Of a stretch of DNA of 64,000 nt, positions 22,690 through 34,387 are shown piece by piece. The notes beneath the pieces are model-generated. The model worked only from the letters and a program-made list of their open reading frames with translations, had not been told where the DNA came from and searched no databases. The DNA comes from Physcomitrium patens (Eukaryota; Streptophyta; Bryopsida; Funariales; Funariaceae), in assembly GCF_000002425.4 (NCBI RefSeq), contig NC_037263.1:8000917-8064916 (forward strand), given 5' to 3'. Each line of letters opens with the position of its first letter. Position 1 is the first letter of the stretch. The position numbers were made by a program, and so were the translations under genes.

Positions 22690-24043
22690 CATCGCCTTAA
22701 TCCTAAATATTTCCTTATGGTGAAGGAATAATTGGACAAGCTTCTTGCGGTGGGTTTCATTTACCCGGTATCGAATAGTGAGTGGATTTTTCCAATTGTG
22801 ATGGTGCCAAAAAAGAACGAAAAAATTTGAATTTGTCAAGATTTTTGGAAACTTAATGCAGCCACCAAGAAAGATTACTTTCCATTACCATTCACGGATA
22901 GTATATTGGATGCCGTCGCCAGTCACGAATGCTATTTATTTCTCGATGGTTTCTTCGGGTATAATCAAGTTCAAATTGCAAAAGAAGACCAGCTCAAGAC
23001 AACCTTTACTACGGATTGGGGCACATTTGCTTATCGCGTGATGCCTTTTGGGTTATGTAACGCCCCAGCCATGTTCCAATGCGTGATGACTCAGGCTTTT
23101 CAAGACTATCTCTGGATGTTTATGGAGATCTTTTTAGATGACTTTTGTACATTCAGTACCAAATAAGATCATCTTCATTGTTTAGGCAAATGTTTGGCTC
23201 AGTGTGCCAAATTTGGGATATCGTTGAATTCGGAGAAGTACCAATTTGGTGTTTCGTCCGAAAAATTATTGGGCCATATTGTTTCCAATTGTGGTATTGC
23301 TATGGATCCTGACAAAGTGCAGCATATCATGAACTTGCCCAGACCAGAGACAGGCTCCAGTGTTCGAGGATTTGTTGGTCATGTGAGTTATTATCGACGA
23401 TTTATAAGTTCGTTTGCGGTTATTTGTCAACCTTTAATGAACTTACTGAAGAAACCTCTATCCGATGGTACTAGTCCCCTCTGGACCCAGGAATGTACCA
23501 TAGCCTTCGAGGTCTTAAAGTCAAAATTGGTCTCTGCACCAATATTGGTGGCTCCTTGTTGGACAAAGCCATTTCATGTGTATGTTGATACATCCAATGC
23601 TGCTATTGACTCGGTGTTAAGCCAGAAGGATGATAAGGGATTAGATCATCCCATATATTATGCCAGTCGATAATTGGTGGCTACCGAACGCAACTATACT
23701 ACTACTGAACGAGAGGTGTTGGGTATGATATACTCGGTTGATGAAATTAGAGGAATTGGATGAAATACGGGCTGTCGCTCTATTCCACATGGAAGCCACT
23801 CAAAAACGAAAGAAGAGTTAGTATGATAGTAAACTGCGGCCGAAGTGTTTTATGCCCAATGATTTGGTATTGCTGTATGACAGCCGATTCAATTATTTTC
23901 TGGGAAAATTTCAAGTTCGCTGGCATGGGCCATATCGCATAATTGAAGGATTTTCCAATGGGTCTGTTCAATTGGAGGATTTCACGGGCCATCGTTTCAG
24001 TACCCGCATTAATGGAAATCGTTTACGGTTATATAATACCTAA
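22690..24043 (+). pseudogene. G pol: RT, truncated RNase H, end of integrase
   Basis: RT follows WKLNAATKKDYFPLPF, VMPFGLCNAP and the catalytic FLDD (about 23130-23145). Connection and RNase H start run to MIYSVDEI (about 23745). The text then jumps to the post-integrase tail (MEATQKRKKS, LVLLYDSRFNYFLGKFQVRW, HGPYRI) ending at 24043. The end of RNase H and the whole catalytic integrase core are missing. A GATGAAAT sequence occurs on both sides of the junction. Stops occur at 22726-22728, 23164-23166 and 23671-23673. Confidence 0.85.
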
Positions 24044-24361
24044 AACCCGGGACGGGTTTTATTTCATTTGAGGGGAGGGGACTTCGAATGGACTCAGGAG
24101 GGACCTAATTATGGTATAAGGCGTAGAGGCGGCTGTAAGGATATTTAGTAATCACTATTGTGTCAGATGCAAAGGAAGTGAGAAATGGACAGTATGGGTA
24201 CCATATTGTTCTCATCACTAGGTAATAGAATAGGAATGGGGCTCCTATTAAGGGTTATTCTATGGTGTTATATTCTGTTGTTGCTTATTTATGTTTCATT
24301 TTAGTATTTCGGGCATACTGGAGAGTCGTATTGACAGTTAGGACCTGTAAGCGTTTGAGTC

Positions 24362-25435
24362 ATGGCGATTGAAAGTACCAAGAGAGCTGTAGACAGAGAT
24401 GAAAGTGGCTGGAATGTGAGAGCTAAACGCACAGCAAAACCACCGTCAGAAGAGAAAAACCCTATACTAGTGTCAGCACCTTTGCAGAGAGAACAAAATT
24501 TGTTGGCACAGAATCACAATGCAGCGGATGTAATATATAAAATTGGAGAATCAAGTCGTATAGTGGTTCAAGGGGTAGTTCCGGTTATCGAAGCGGGACG
24601 GGTTCCAAGTGGTGTTGCGGTGGAAGAGGAGAATCAAGTCCCATTATTGATAGATATCAACCAGTTGGCATTTCCAGAAGGTCGATTACCTGAAGGAGTA
24701 TTTCTTAAAAATACCGTATTGAAGCACATTTCACAAATATATTGTATGATACGAGTATTGGATGTAGAAGACAGAAGTAAATGGGATTGGGAAGACAGTA
24801 AAAAAAGGATATCGGATCAAAATCAAAAAATTAGGGAGCAAGAACTGAGGATTCAAGAAATTGAAGAAGCCAAGTTGGTCCTGGAGTGGAAATTGGTTCT
24901 CCAATATGAGGCTTGGATAAAGGAAAAAGAACAGTTTTCACGGATTGTGGAAGGACAATGGGACGAATTGATTCAGAATAGGAAGTGATGGGATTTGGAA
25001 TGAGAGAAGTTCAAATGCCAGTTGCAAGCGGAAGTGGACAAGACAGAGTTATTGGCGACAGAGAAAGCATTATTGTATGACCAATTGAGATGTGAAACGG
25101 AGAAAATGAGGTCTGAAATTGAAGTTTTACAAAATGAGGTATCAAAACTGACGGAAGAGTTAACTGTGAGGAGCCAATCTCAAGTGTCGATTGAAGATGT
25201 CCCAGAAGGAATGAGTCCGCAGCAACATCAGTTGGAACTTTGTGATGCCCAGATCTTGAAACTGGAAGCTCAGGTCCAGGAATTGGGAGAATATAATGAA
25301 GATCTTTCAGCCCAGTTGAGAAAGGAGTCGCTTGAAATATTGGAAGAGGATGAAGACGTACCACTAGAGCCAGAATTGGTGGAACCAATAACGGATAATG
25401 TAGTAATTGATCAATTGGGTGTATCAGATAAATAG
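24362..25435 (+). pseudogene. G extra 3' ORF, coiled-coil protein of unknown function
   Basis: Starts MAIESTKRAVDRDESG at 24362 and stays in one frame to 25435 (about 357 codons), broken only by TGA at 24986 and 25001; both fit TGG codons changed by one base. From about residue 140 it is rich in E, K, Q and L with heptad spacing (QKIREQELRIQEIEEAK, LRCETEKMRSEIEVLQNEV), a strong coiled-coil look, and the C-terminus is acidic (LEEDEDVPLEPE). No membrane segment or signal peptide is seen. It lies after pol and before the purine tract, where other gypsy lineages carry env-like or extra ORFs. The 318 bp before it hold no clear gene. Confidence 0.7.
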
Positions 25436-25493
25436 AAATTTTGGAGAAGTTTTTTTAGTTATGTATCGGTTCTATGTTTGCGAGGATGCTGCA

Positions 25494-25511
25494 CAAATGG
25501 GAGTGGGGCTA
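25494..25511 (+). other. G polypurine tract
   Basis: AAATGGGAGTGGGGCTA precedes the 3' LTR directly. Confidence 0.7.
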
Positions 25512-26210
25512 TGTAGAATAAGTAGTTATTTGCTGAATTGTAGATACTTAGTTTATAGTGTAAACAGGGATAGATGACTGTTGAAAAGGTAGTTCAGTAG
25601 GTAAAATAGATGAATAGTTAGGAAAAGCAGTTTTCATTAGAAATGTAGCAGTTGGTATCTCGTGGTAGCATAAGGAGGATGGGAGAGAGGAAGTAAGGGC
25701 TAGACTGTGATAGTGTGAGCCGGGGTAAGCTTGGTGCTACCTCTTTTCTTTTGTTTGTTATTTTCTTTGAATAAGAAGATTAAGAGTTTCTGAATATTGT
25801 AAAAGTGAATTATGGAATGGAAGTATGATTGTTATTAAATGGAAAGAAGAAAGATTGAATGCTGAAATCTGATTGTAGTTCAGTAGAGAGAATGAGTCTG
25901 TGTTTGTGTGAAACACTGTAATGTGAAGGCAGTTAATGGTGAAGAACTTCAGAGTTTGGATTATAGTATGATTATGTCCTGTCATTTCGGATAGTGCGGG
26001 ATTACACGTTATTGTTATCAGTGATGGTGGAGTATTATTAGGAAGTGGAAAGCATTGTAGTGTTTCTTGGATATTTTAAGTAGTGCGGAATACAGTTAAT
26101 TGTGTGACCCTAACGTGTAAGCTCATGCGATATTCTTTTCTTGTGTTCGAATTCCCCTATACAAGTTTTCTCTGATTAGATTAGTTAGAGTAAGTAAAAC
26201 GACAATCACA
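25512..26210 (+). repeat. G 3' LTR
   Basis: 699 bp, about seven base differences from 18181-18879 and no indel. Ends GACAATCACA. Confidence 0.92.
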
Positions 26211-26298
26211 AGCGCTCACCATGTTATTTAATAAATTATATATTAATTACATAATTACATTATTTTTATATAGTAGTCGAACCACAATACGACACCAG

Positions 26299-29009
26299 TA
26301 GATATAAACGATATGCAATTGGATTGATTTGTGTAAAAATAGAAAATGGTCTAAGTCTTCGATAGTCCAACTTGTTACAAGAATGAGTGGTCTTAATATT
26401 ACGATGAAGTAGCCATACCTTATCACCTAAGAGGAATGGTGGTTGTTCCTTTCGATAGACATCTGCATTGACCTTTTGTTGTTCTTGAGCCTCTTTTAAC
26501 TACGCCTTTATCGTTGCATGTAGCTCTGATAAATGAATCGCCAAATCTTTTGCAGCAGGATTATCAACTTTTGAAAAGTCAAAAGTATCAAGTCATGGAT
26601 GATAACCATAATTATTAAAAAAAGGTATTTGTTTTGTAGAAAAATGTACCATGTTATTGTAAGCAAACTCTGTCAATGGCAAAAGAGTTGTCCAATCATC
26701 TTATTGGTAGTTAATGGTACATCTTAAATATTGCTCTAAAACTTAATTAACACCCTCCGTTTGTCCATCAGTTTGAGGATGGAATGCCAAAGATAGTTTT
26801 ATATCCAGTTTTAGAATCTTGAAAAGAGTCCGCCAAAATCTTGATACAAATTGAGTTCCCCTATCTGATATAATATCCTTGGATAATCCATGATAGCGAT
26901 AGATATTGTCAAGAAAGAACTTAGCTATTTTTTCACCTGTGATAGATTTTGTACATGATACAAAATATGCCATCTTGATAAAACGATCTACTATCACGAA
27001 TAAAGAGTCATAAGAACTTGAGATTAGAAGATCCATGATGAAGTCCATAGAAACAGAAGACCATCGTTATTCTGGAATAGGTAATGGCTGAAGAAGTCCA
27101 AAAGGTCGATGACGAGGAGTTTTTGATCTTGAACAAACATTACATGATTGTACAAAATCTTTGACTGCCTTCCACATTTGAGGGCACCAAAAATCCCTAG
27201 ATATCAGCTCCAAAGTCTTATTATATCCAAAATGTCCTGCTGTTGGGAAGTCGTCATGAGCTTGAAGAATACGTAAACGTGCTTCTCTTTCTGGAACATA
27301 TAGGCATCCTTTGAAATAGAGTAGGTTGTTCTTGAATTCAAATTTAGAGGAATCATGAGATATAGAAGAAATATTCTTGATATCATGAACAAGAGGATCT
27401 GAAGACATACTTAACTGGACTTGCTTAAGAAAAGTTAAATCAACAGTATATGTTGATTTTATTGCTTGAAGATGAAATTGCTCTGGCTTCAAGAGGACCA
27501 TTCTTTGTTGCTCAAAAGCTGCATCTCTTTCTTTTGGTGCAAGATAAGAACGTCTAGACAAGGCATCGGACAAACCTTATTTTCTTGGTCAATAAGTGAT
27601 GATGAAGTCGAAATTTGATAAAGACATGCTCCAACGAGCTTGACGATGATTTAATACACATGCTGATATAAAATACTCGAGGTTCTTGTGATCCATATAC
27701 ACGGTGATTGGACTGGAAGCGCCTTCTAGATAATGATGTTATTCTTGAAAAGAATCCACAATTTCAAGAAGTTCTTTGTCATGGATCTCATAATTGATTT
27801 CTGCTATTGAGGATTTTCTTGAATGAAGGTCTACTAGATGAAGTTTGTCATCTATTCCCATTTAAGATAAAATCACACCCAGAGCAAAGTTTGATGTATC
27901 TATTTCCATAAAGAATGCTTTGGAAAAATCAACACGATACAAGATTGGTACAAAAACGAATGCTATCTTCAAAGATTCAAAAGCAACTTCCGCTTCTTGA
28001 TTCCATTGGAGTTTGTCTTTACAAGTCAAACGTGTAAGTGGAGCTGCAACTCGAGAGAAGTCCTTGATGAAGATCCGATAGTAGTTGGCAAATCTCAAAA
28101 AGCATTAGACATCTCTTACCGTTTTTGGGATCTTCCAATCTATAATAATTTGAACTTTCTTAAGATCCATCATAAGTCCATTATTTGAAATGATATAACC
28201 TAAGAAATTGACTTGAGTAGTATGGAATATACACTTTTTTATCTTGGCATAGAGTCTTGCATCTCTTAATTTTTGTAACACATGATGAATATGAAGTTCA
28301 TGTTCTTCTAGATTCTTAGAATAGATGAAGATGTCGTCTAGATAACAGACCACAAAATCGTCCAAAAATTCTTGAAAAATATCATTCATTAGATGTTGAA
28401 AAGTTGTTGGTGCATTTGTAAGTCCAAAAGGCATGACGTTGTATTCAAAATATCCATACCTAGTTCGAAATGCAGTCTTCCATTCATCTCCTTCTTTGAT
28501 GCGTATTAGATTGTATGCTTCCCGAAAATCTATTTTTGTATAGATCTTAGCTTGATTCAGTTGATCAAGAAGTCTAGATATTAAAGGTAGTGGATACCTG
28601 TTCTTAATGGTAATCTTGTTGAGTCCTCGATAATCAACACACATCCACAATGATCCATCTTTTTTCTTTACAAATAGAATTGGAGCTCCTGCTAGAGATT
28701 TAGAATGACATATGAAATTCTTGGCTAGATTTTCTTCAATATACTCCTTGAGTTCAGTCAACTCATTTTGTGATAAACTGTAGATTGGTCCGAATGGCGG
28801 TTGTGCTTCTTCTTGAAGGTCAATTGAGTAATCATAGGGCGATGTTCCGGGAGTGTATCCATATTTTTTTTTCGAATACATCTTAAAATTCTTGATATTG
28901 GCTTAGAATGTCACTTGAAGTCTTTCCACCAATAGAAAAAAGTGTGGCATAAATAATATATGGTGATTCTTTCATAGCAGCATGCAAGAAAGCTTTTGCA
29001 TGTATATAT
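26299..29009 (-). pseudogene. C pol: RT, RNase H, integrase
   Basis: RT frame 28105-28881 has MPFGLTNAP and an intact YLDD, and covers fingers to thumb (YPLPLISRLLDQL, TKIDFREAYN). RNase H follows at 27580-28098 with a TAA at 27862. The integrase finger (27067-27573) has H and C residues in place (HDDFPTAGHFG, CNVC). The core (26743-27048) has MDFIMDLLIS and SDRGTQF, and the Glu region at QTEGVN. Six or more stops. The 5' side is cut by D at 29014 (protease-RT linker), the 3' side by S2 at 26294. Confidence 0.85.
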
Positions 29010-29013
29010 ACGG

Positions 29014-30584
29014 TGTTGTAATGTATGAAGTCTTGCTTGAGAATGCTCCGGGCACCTGGCTGTAGAAGGATGAATAGAAATTGCGATAACAAAATCCTAA
29101 ATAGAATACTAACAATGCTCTAATTAGACTATAATAATGGTAAAAAAACGTAATCTAATTCAAAACAACTCAAAGAAATTTCAAATAAACAATAAATTTT
29201 TTAAAGAAATATTAGAATGATCACAAATTTTAATCAAATATATGTCAATTCAACATTAATTTAATACTAGTTAAAAACCTATTGAATTTCATTCAACTTT
29301 AGACCAAACCTAATTAAATCTTAAATCCTAATAATTCCTAAATCCTAAGTCAAATCCTAAACAAATCTTAAATTAAACCCTATTCCAAACCCTAAATGCT
29401 AAACTAAACCCTAATCCAACCCTAAACTCTAATCCAAATCCTAAACCCTAAACCAAATCTTAAATCAAACCCTAACCAAATCCTAATCCAAACCCTAAAT
29501 CAAATCCTAACCAAATCCTAAATCCTAATCCAAACCCTAGTAATTCCTATGATAGATTTAAACCTCAATATCTAATGAATAAACCGTTGATCTCAATTCA
29601 AAATTTTCATACTTCTTAAAAATCAAGTTTAAAACAAGAAATTTTTTTTTGAAAAGGATCGGAATTACCAAATTGACGAAAACCTCAAAAATGTGTTTGG
29701 ATGTTAGCTGGCCTCCTTTTCCAATCTTGTTGCTAACCTTCCAGAGCCAATTTCTCTTCTTTGTGCCTTTCGATTGGTTTCAAATTTATCATAGACATAG
29801 GAAAACAAGTCTAATATCCTCTCACATAAGTTTTACTCCAATCCAATAGTAGATTGCATGAAATCTTAAAAACCCTCACTAGACCTAAAATTCTACTTTC
29901 TGAGACCTTGACTCACTTAAACCTCAATATCTCTCAATTCAACCGTTAGATCAAGCTCAAATTTACAACATGTATTCAACACAACTATAACCATGAATAT
30001 AAAAAAATTCACCCTTAGATCTGCAACAAAACTCTCGAAATCACTCAAAACATAAACCCTATTTTATTTCATAAAATCCAAGTCATCCGAAAAAAACTCA
30101 ACTTTTCAAAGCTCTTACAAATTCATATCAACTCCAAATCATCCAAAATCAATTCCTATAGAAATTCTATCCCATCTTCTCTCAAAGCCCACTCTCCAAT
30201 CTGCCAAAGAGTCTCGGAGTTGTCGTCGAGACTCGGTTTTGTGTCTCAGGGTCTGATTTCGAGCCTGGTTCATAACCGGCCCTTTGCGAGTATCAATATC
30301 TAGTTTTTCTAAGTAACTTTTTTCTAGAATTTACTCTTAACTTTCTTCTTAAGATTCTTATATCATTTATTTTCCCAATCTACTTTGATTTGTCTTACTT
30401 ATGATACTACAAAGTAAGTAGAAGTCACCTTTCTAAAAGGCAGCATTGGTACCTTTTAATTTTTCTACCCCTTTGGCTATTAATTATATTTCTAAGATAA
30501 TTTTTTCTAATACTTTGAACTAAGATCTCTTAAATTATAATAATCTCCACACTCTTTCACCTATTAATCGTGTTACATCATGAC
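29014..30584 (-). repeat. D 3' LTR (1571 bp)
   Basis: TGTTGTAATG to CATCATGACA on the plus strand. Largely collinear with 46502-48284; the 212-bp length difference falls in the CCCTAAA-like array. A plus-strand frame at 29649-29849 recurs at 47348-47548 in the partner LTR but is probably chance. Confidence 0.85.
29309..29548 (-). repeat. Telomere-like CCCTAAA-variant array inside D 3' LTR
   Basis: About 240 bp of AAACCCTAA, AAATCCTAATCC and close variants, mostly in 12-bp steps. Matches the plant telomere repeat in sense but is degenerate and internal to an LTR. Confidence 0.8.
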
Positions 30585-30640
30585 ATCCAGTCCCCCTTAA
30601 TCTGTGCATCCTCAGGCATGCACCAACGATTCTTCAATAT
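30585..30640 (-). other. D polypurine tract and 3' hairpin
   Basis: Minus strand AAGGGGGACTGGA adjoins the LTR. Beside it GTGCATGCCTGAGGATGCAC (30604-30623, minus) forms a 6-bp perfect stem with an 8-nt loop. E has the same hairpin with a different loop. Confidence 0.65.
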
Positions 30641-32838
30641 GTTGATGTAGAATGTTCATCTTGGTACAATTCTTGATCTTCAATATGCTCTTCTATTCCA
30701 ATCTCAATATCTTGTATTTGAGTTTGTTCTTCATCAAAACAAATGCCTTCATTTCTTTGTTTAAATAACTTGATTCATTTGCCTGCTATGGGTACCTTCA
30801 ATTCTGTACCATCAAGTTCTTGTAATGAATATGTTCCATTGTTGTGTGCCCTTTTGACAATATAAGGTCCAAACCATCTCTTTGCAAACTTCTTCATAGT
30901 GATATGTTGATTGTCTAAGCTACTATCATAAATTAATACCCAATCACCATCTTCAATAGCCTTGGGTCGTAATCTATGTTTTTTTATCAAATGTTTCTTT
31001 ATTCTTTTTCCTTGCTTCTTTCAATTTTTTTATTGCTATTTCAATATCGTTGGGTCTTCTTTCTAGTTGCTGAATCCGTAATGCTAAAAGTTCTTCTCTG
31101 TTGAGATCATTCTTCTAAGGCAATACACCCCATGTAGGTACTACAACTTCTATTGGCATTACTGATTTTTGACCATATACTAATTCAGAAGGCATATAAT
31201 TTATTACCGAACTATGAGTTGTACGATCTGCCCATAGTACAAATGGTAGTAGTTTAGGCCATTCATGTGCTTTTCCATTGCATACCTTTACTAATGCCTT
31301 AACAATAGGTGAATGCCCACGCTCACTTTTATCATTACCTTCTGGATTATAGGCAGTTGTTAAAGAAAGCTTAATTCCTATCCTATTAAAGAATTCTCGT
31401 GCTTCCTTTGCATCCGATTCACCTCTATCTGTCGTAATTTTTCCAATACAACCATAGTGACAAATAACTTCTTCTAATAGAAATCGACATACACCTTTAG
31501 TATCCTTTGTTCTTAATGCTCATCCTTCAACCATATTTGATAAATCTTCTCATGCAAGTACTAAATGCTTCATTTGTCCAAGTCCCATAGGCATTGCCAC
31601 TAAATCTACCACCCATTTGTAATGTAAAGCCAAAGGGTATGTTGGATGTAACTCATCTCGATGTCGAATATTTGAATATACTTGGCAAGTCTCACAAGAT
31701 TCTATAAATTTTGCTATGTCTTTGTACATTCTCTTCCACCAATATTTTTCTTTTAACTTAGTGAATGTTGCCCAAATACCTCGATGCCCTGCCCATAAAT
31801 TTTCATGAAATTCTTTAATAATCTTTTGTTAAACTTCTAAACCACATATTACCCTTTGTGGTACTTCTCCTCTCTTTTTTGGATGCTTCCATAAATATCC
31901 ATCATCTAAAAAATATCCATAGGCTTTCTTACAAATTTTCTTAAATTCTTGATTTGTCCAATCTTTTTGTCGTTTTAATGTGCTCAAATACTCTCCAACA
32001 TCTTTCCATTCATTTTCATATAAATCTCTTAAAAATGCTTCTAATGGTATATTAAAACATACACGCTTTTTCTTTGATAACGCATTGGTATAAAATTTTG
32101 TACCCACATCATCTTCTAAATCAATCATCTTTTCTTCATCATTATACCTTACTCTCGATAACATATCTACAACTGAATTTTCTTTCCCTGCAATATGTTT
32201 AGATTTAGGATTCATAGATTTGATATATGCTATCCACCTCAACATAGCAATATCAGGAGTTGAACAACTTGTAATCATGCCTAATAAAGGTAGACAATCT
32301 ATTTCTATAACTACTAATGCTCCAATCAAGTACTCTTTTTCATTTTTCATAACTATTACTATACCCCATAATTCTCTTTTGATTTGCGCATATGTCCTTT
32401 GCCTAGAATTCAATACCTTTGCTCTAAATCTTACTACATATCTATTTCCTTGTTCATCATCTTGCCCAACCACCCAACCTATTCCAATTGGACTTGCATC
32501 AATTGTTAATACCACTGGCCTTCTACCTTCATAATTTACTTTCTTCAAAGTTGGAGATGAAGAAAGAAGTTCTTTCAATTTTTCCATAGCTTTCCGTTGT
32601 TCTTCTTTCCATTGAAATTTTTGATTCTTTCTTAACAACTTATATAATGGATCTGCTATATGTGCAAAGTGAGGTATCCATATATGATAGAAAATACATG
32701 CTCCTAAAAATCTTCTCATTTTCGTTGTATTTGTACATTCTTTCATCTTTTTAATAATATCAATCTTTTTTCTACTTTGCATATGTGCTACAGAATTTGT
32801 AGCCCTTTGTGGTAATGTGCACATTCTAACCAATCCTA
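30641..32838 (-). pseudogene. D pol 3' part: end of RT, RNase H, integrase
   Basis: Frame 31829-32833 starts VRMCTLPQRATNSVAHMQ and then passes directly to KKIDIIKKMKE. Compared with E, about 115 residues with the catalytic LDD are deleted. RNase H follows (VVLTIDASPIGIGWVVGQ; ADMLSR appears as VDMLSR). Integrase (about 31000-31828) is broken by stops; its C-terminal domain (30775-30990, DWVLIYDSSLDNQ, ELDGTELKVPIAGK) is open. The 5' half of RT lies at 43007-43390, beyond E. Confidence 0.82.
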
Positions 32839-32842
32839 ACGG

Positions 32843-34200
32843 TGTCGTATTACGTGCTTTCCTGCTCGAGAACGTGCCGGGCGTCTAGCTGTAGAAGGTA
32901 GTATGGAGATTCGCCAATAGTCAAGCAGTCTATCAGTTTTTGACTGTTGGAATATAAATGACTGCAAGAATATATCGTAAATCTATACGGATGCCCTTCG
33001 ACTGCTTGTCAAAGTCATTTTTGTCCCAGCCGGTAGGTCTCTAGACGTTATAGAGAACCCCAAACAATCCAAACTACTAATCTTCAATATCGCTTTATAC
33101 TCACGATCTTGTATCCACTGACTGTCTTGTTAGATTAACTCAATAAATTTCATTCACTCCGCATACTCAATCCTATAGACACCCTTTTAACTCTTCATCA
33201 CAGACGTAACTCGATTTCATAAAACAGTCAAGAGTAATCAACCCACTTCATTAAAAATCTCGATTCACCATTACAACACTAACTTCAGCAACGATTGCCT
33301 CAGTCTTCCCAAAACCCTATGAAGAAAATAAAACCCAATTCTCTCTCTTCTTTCCCTGCCCGAAGCATGAAGCTAGCTCTTTGCGATCCTTCAAAAAAAC
33401 TCCCCATAAAAACTTATTCTCTCCCCTAACCTTATCCTCTGAATTTCTTCAATCTTCCGTCTTGGATCTGGAATTGGCTTCCATCATCAGAGCTTAGATC
33501 CGAAATTGGCTCCCATCGTCAGAACTTAGATCCGAAACTGGCTCTCGCCGTCAGAGCTTTTTCCTCCGTTTTTACCTTTAAGAAATCCTTTTACCGAAAG
33601 GACGTTCTTAGAACGGCACAAAGGACGGAACAGCCTGAAACGGAATCGGAGCCCGTAATCGGGACTACATTGAGTCGTGCAACCAATTCAGGTCTTATAT
33701 TGGATAAGATGCCCGTAGTAACCTAGATATTTGCGTAATTGGGTCAAATTGGTCCTTGCGTCAGATTGGCTAAGAGGCCCGTAGTAAGACCTAGATGTTC
33801 CTGTAATTGGATCAAATTGGTCCTTTGCGTCAGACTGACTGAGGCCCGTAGTAAGACCTGGATTTTCCCGTAATTAGACTGCATTGGATTGCTCGACCAA
33901 TGCAGGTCTCATATTGGGTAAGAGGACCCGGATTGGATTCTTGAAATTGGATCCAATTGGCTCTTCGAACCAAGCTCACCCGTCGTGTGAATTCGTCCTT
34001 TTCCTTTCTGCAGACTCCCGTTATTGGAATCGAACGGAGCATTTCAGTATGCCCCGGTTGACTGTAACGGGGTGACTGACCCTGGCCTCCCAGTATTTGC
34101 ACTGGAATTGGTCGTTGCTCCCAATATTCGAGGTAACTGAACATTAATAAAAGTCCTCTTTCTTTATATTTTCATGGTATACTCGTGTTACAACACGACA
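32843..34200 (-). repeat. E-a 3' LTR (1358 bp)
   Basis: TGTCGTATTACG to TTACAACACGACA on the plus strand. It is 67 bp longer than the partner because of one extra tandem unit at 33711-33843. An open minus-strand frame (33830-34144) is also open in the other LTR (42641-42946) but not in the E-b LTR start. Confidence 0.85.
33711..33860 (-). repeat. Tandem duplication of 66-67 bp in E-a 3' LTR
   Basis: Units begin GCCCGTAGTAA at 33711, 33777 and 33844. The other two E LTRs (34388-35735 and 41712-43002) have one fewer unit. Confidence 0.75.
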
Positions 34201-34387
34201 TCCACCCCCTCTGAACCAGTGCATCCTCCGGTATGCACCAATTTACCCAATTGCTGTTTGATTTAGAATATATCCTCTACGTCTTTGTCTAGTTCGTCTT
34301 CGTCACCTTCATTATCCAAATCACTTTCATCTTCTTGCTGCAGAATCTCTATCCCTTGATTAAGGTCTTCCATATTCATCTCCGTAT
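34201..34387 (-). other. E-a 3' end: polypurine tract, hairpin, end of pol
   Basis: Minus strand CAGAGGGGGTGGA adjoins the LTR; hairpin GTGCATACCGGAGGATGCAC at 34219-34238. The rest encodes an acidic tail (EDESDLDNEGDEDEL type). Cut at 34387 by E-b. Confidence 0.65.

Larger units (their letters stand above)
18181..26210 (+). mobile_element. Element G: Ty3/gypsy element with tRNA-Asp-like PBS and extra 3' ORF (8030 bp)
   Basis: Complete ends: 699-bp LTRs differing at about seven sites by eye, a primer site, a purine tract and gag-pol between. Base composition is visibly less AT-rich than the neighbours. Inserted in S2; GCTC stands on both sides (18177-18180 and 26214-26217), but the right copy is shifted by three bases (AGC), so the duplication is imperfect. 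Most of RNase H and integrase is deleted, so it could only move with help from another element. A long coiled-coil ORF follows pol. Confidence 0.88.
16928..26294 (-). repeat. Solo LTR S2, itself split by element G
   Basis: The LTR is 16928-18180 plus 26211-26294 (1337 bp), starting TGTCGTATGGC and ending ATACGACA. The two pieces match S1 continuously (1858-3186), so G landed inside an existing solo LTR. It sits between the integrase and chromodomain of C, with CCGG on the left (16924-16927) and CCAG on the right (26295-26298) as a probable 4-bp duplication. No gene of its own. Confidence 0.82.

Noticed and set aside
24362-25435. Envelope protein of a retrovirus-like element
   Set aside because: No signal peptide, no hydrophobic segment and no Cys pattern; the composition is coiled coil.
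26211-26217. Clean 5-bp target duplication for G
   Set aside because: Left flank GGCTC and right flank AGCGCTC share GCTC only with an offset, so a clean duplication cannot be claimed.
33830-34144. Open minus-strand frame in the E LTR, also open at 42641-42946
   Set aside because: The two LTRs are near copies, so shared openness is expected. The start is lost in the E-b LTR (ATG to ATA) and there is no recognisable domain.
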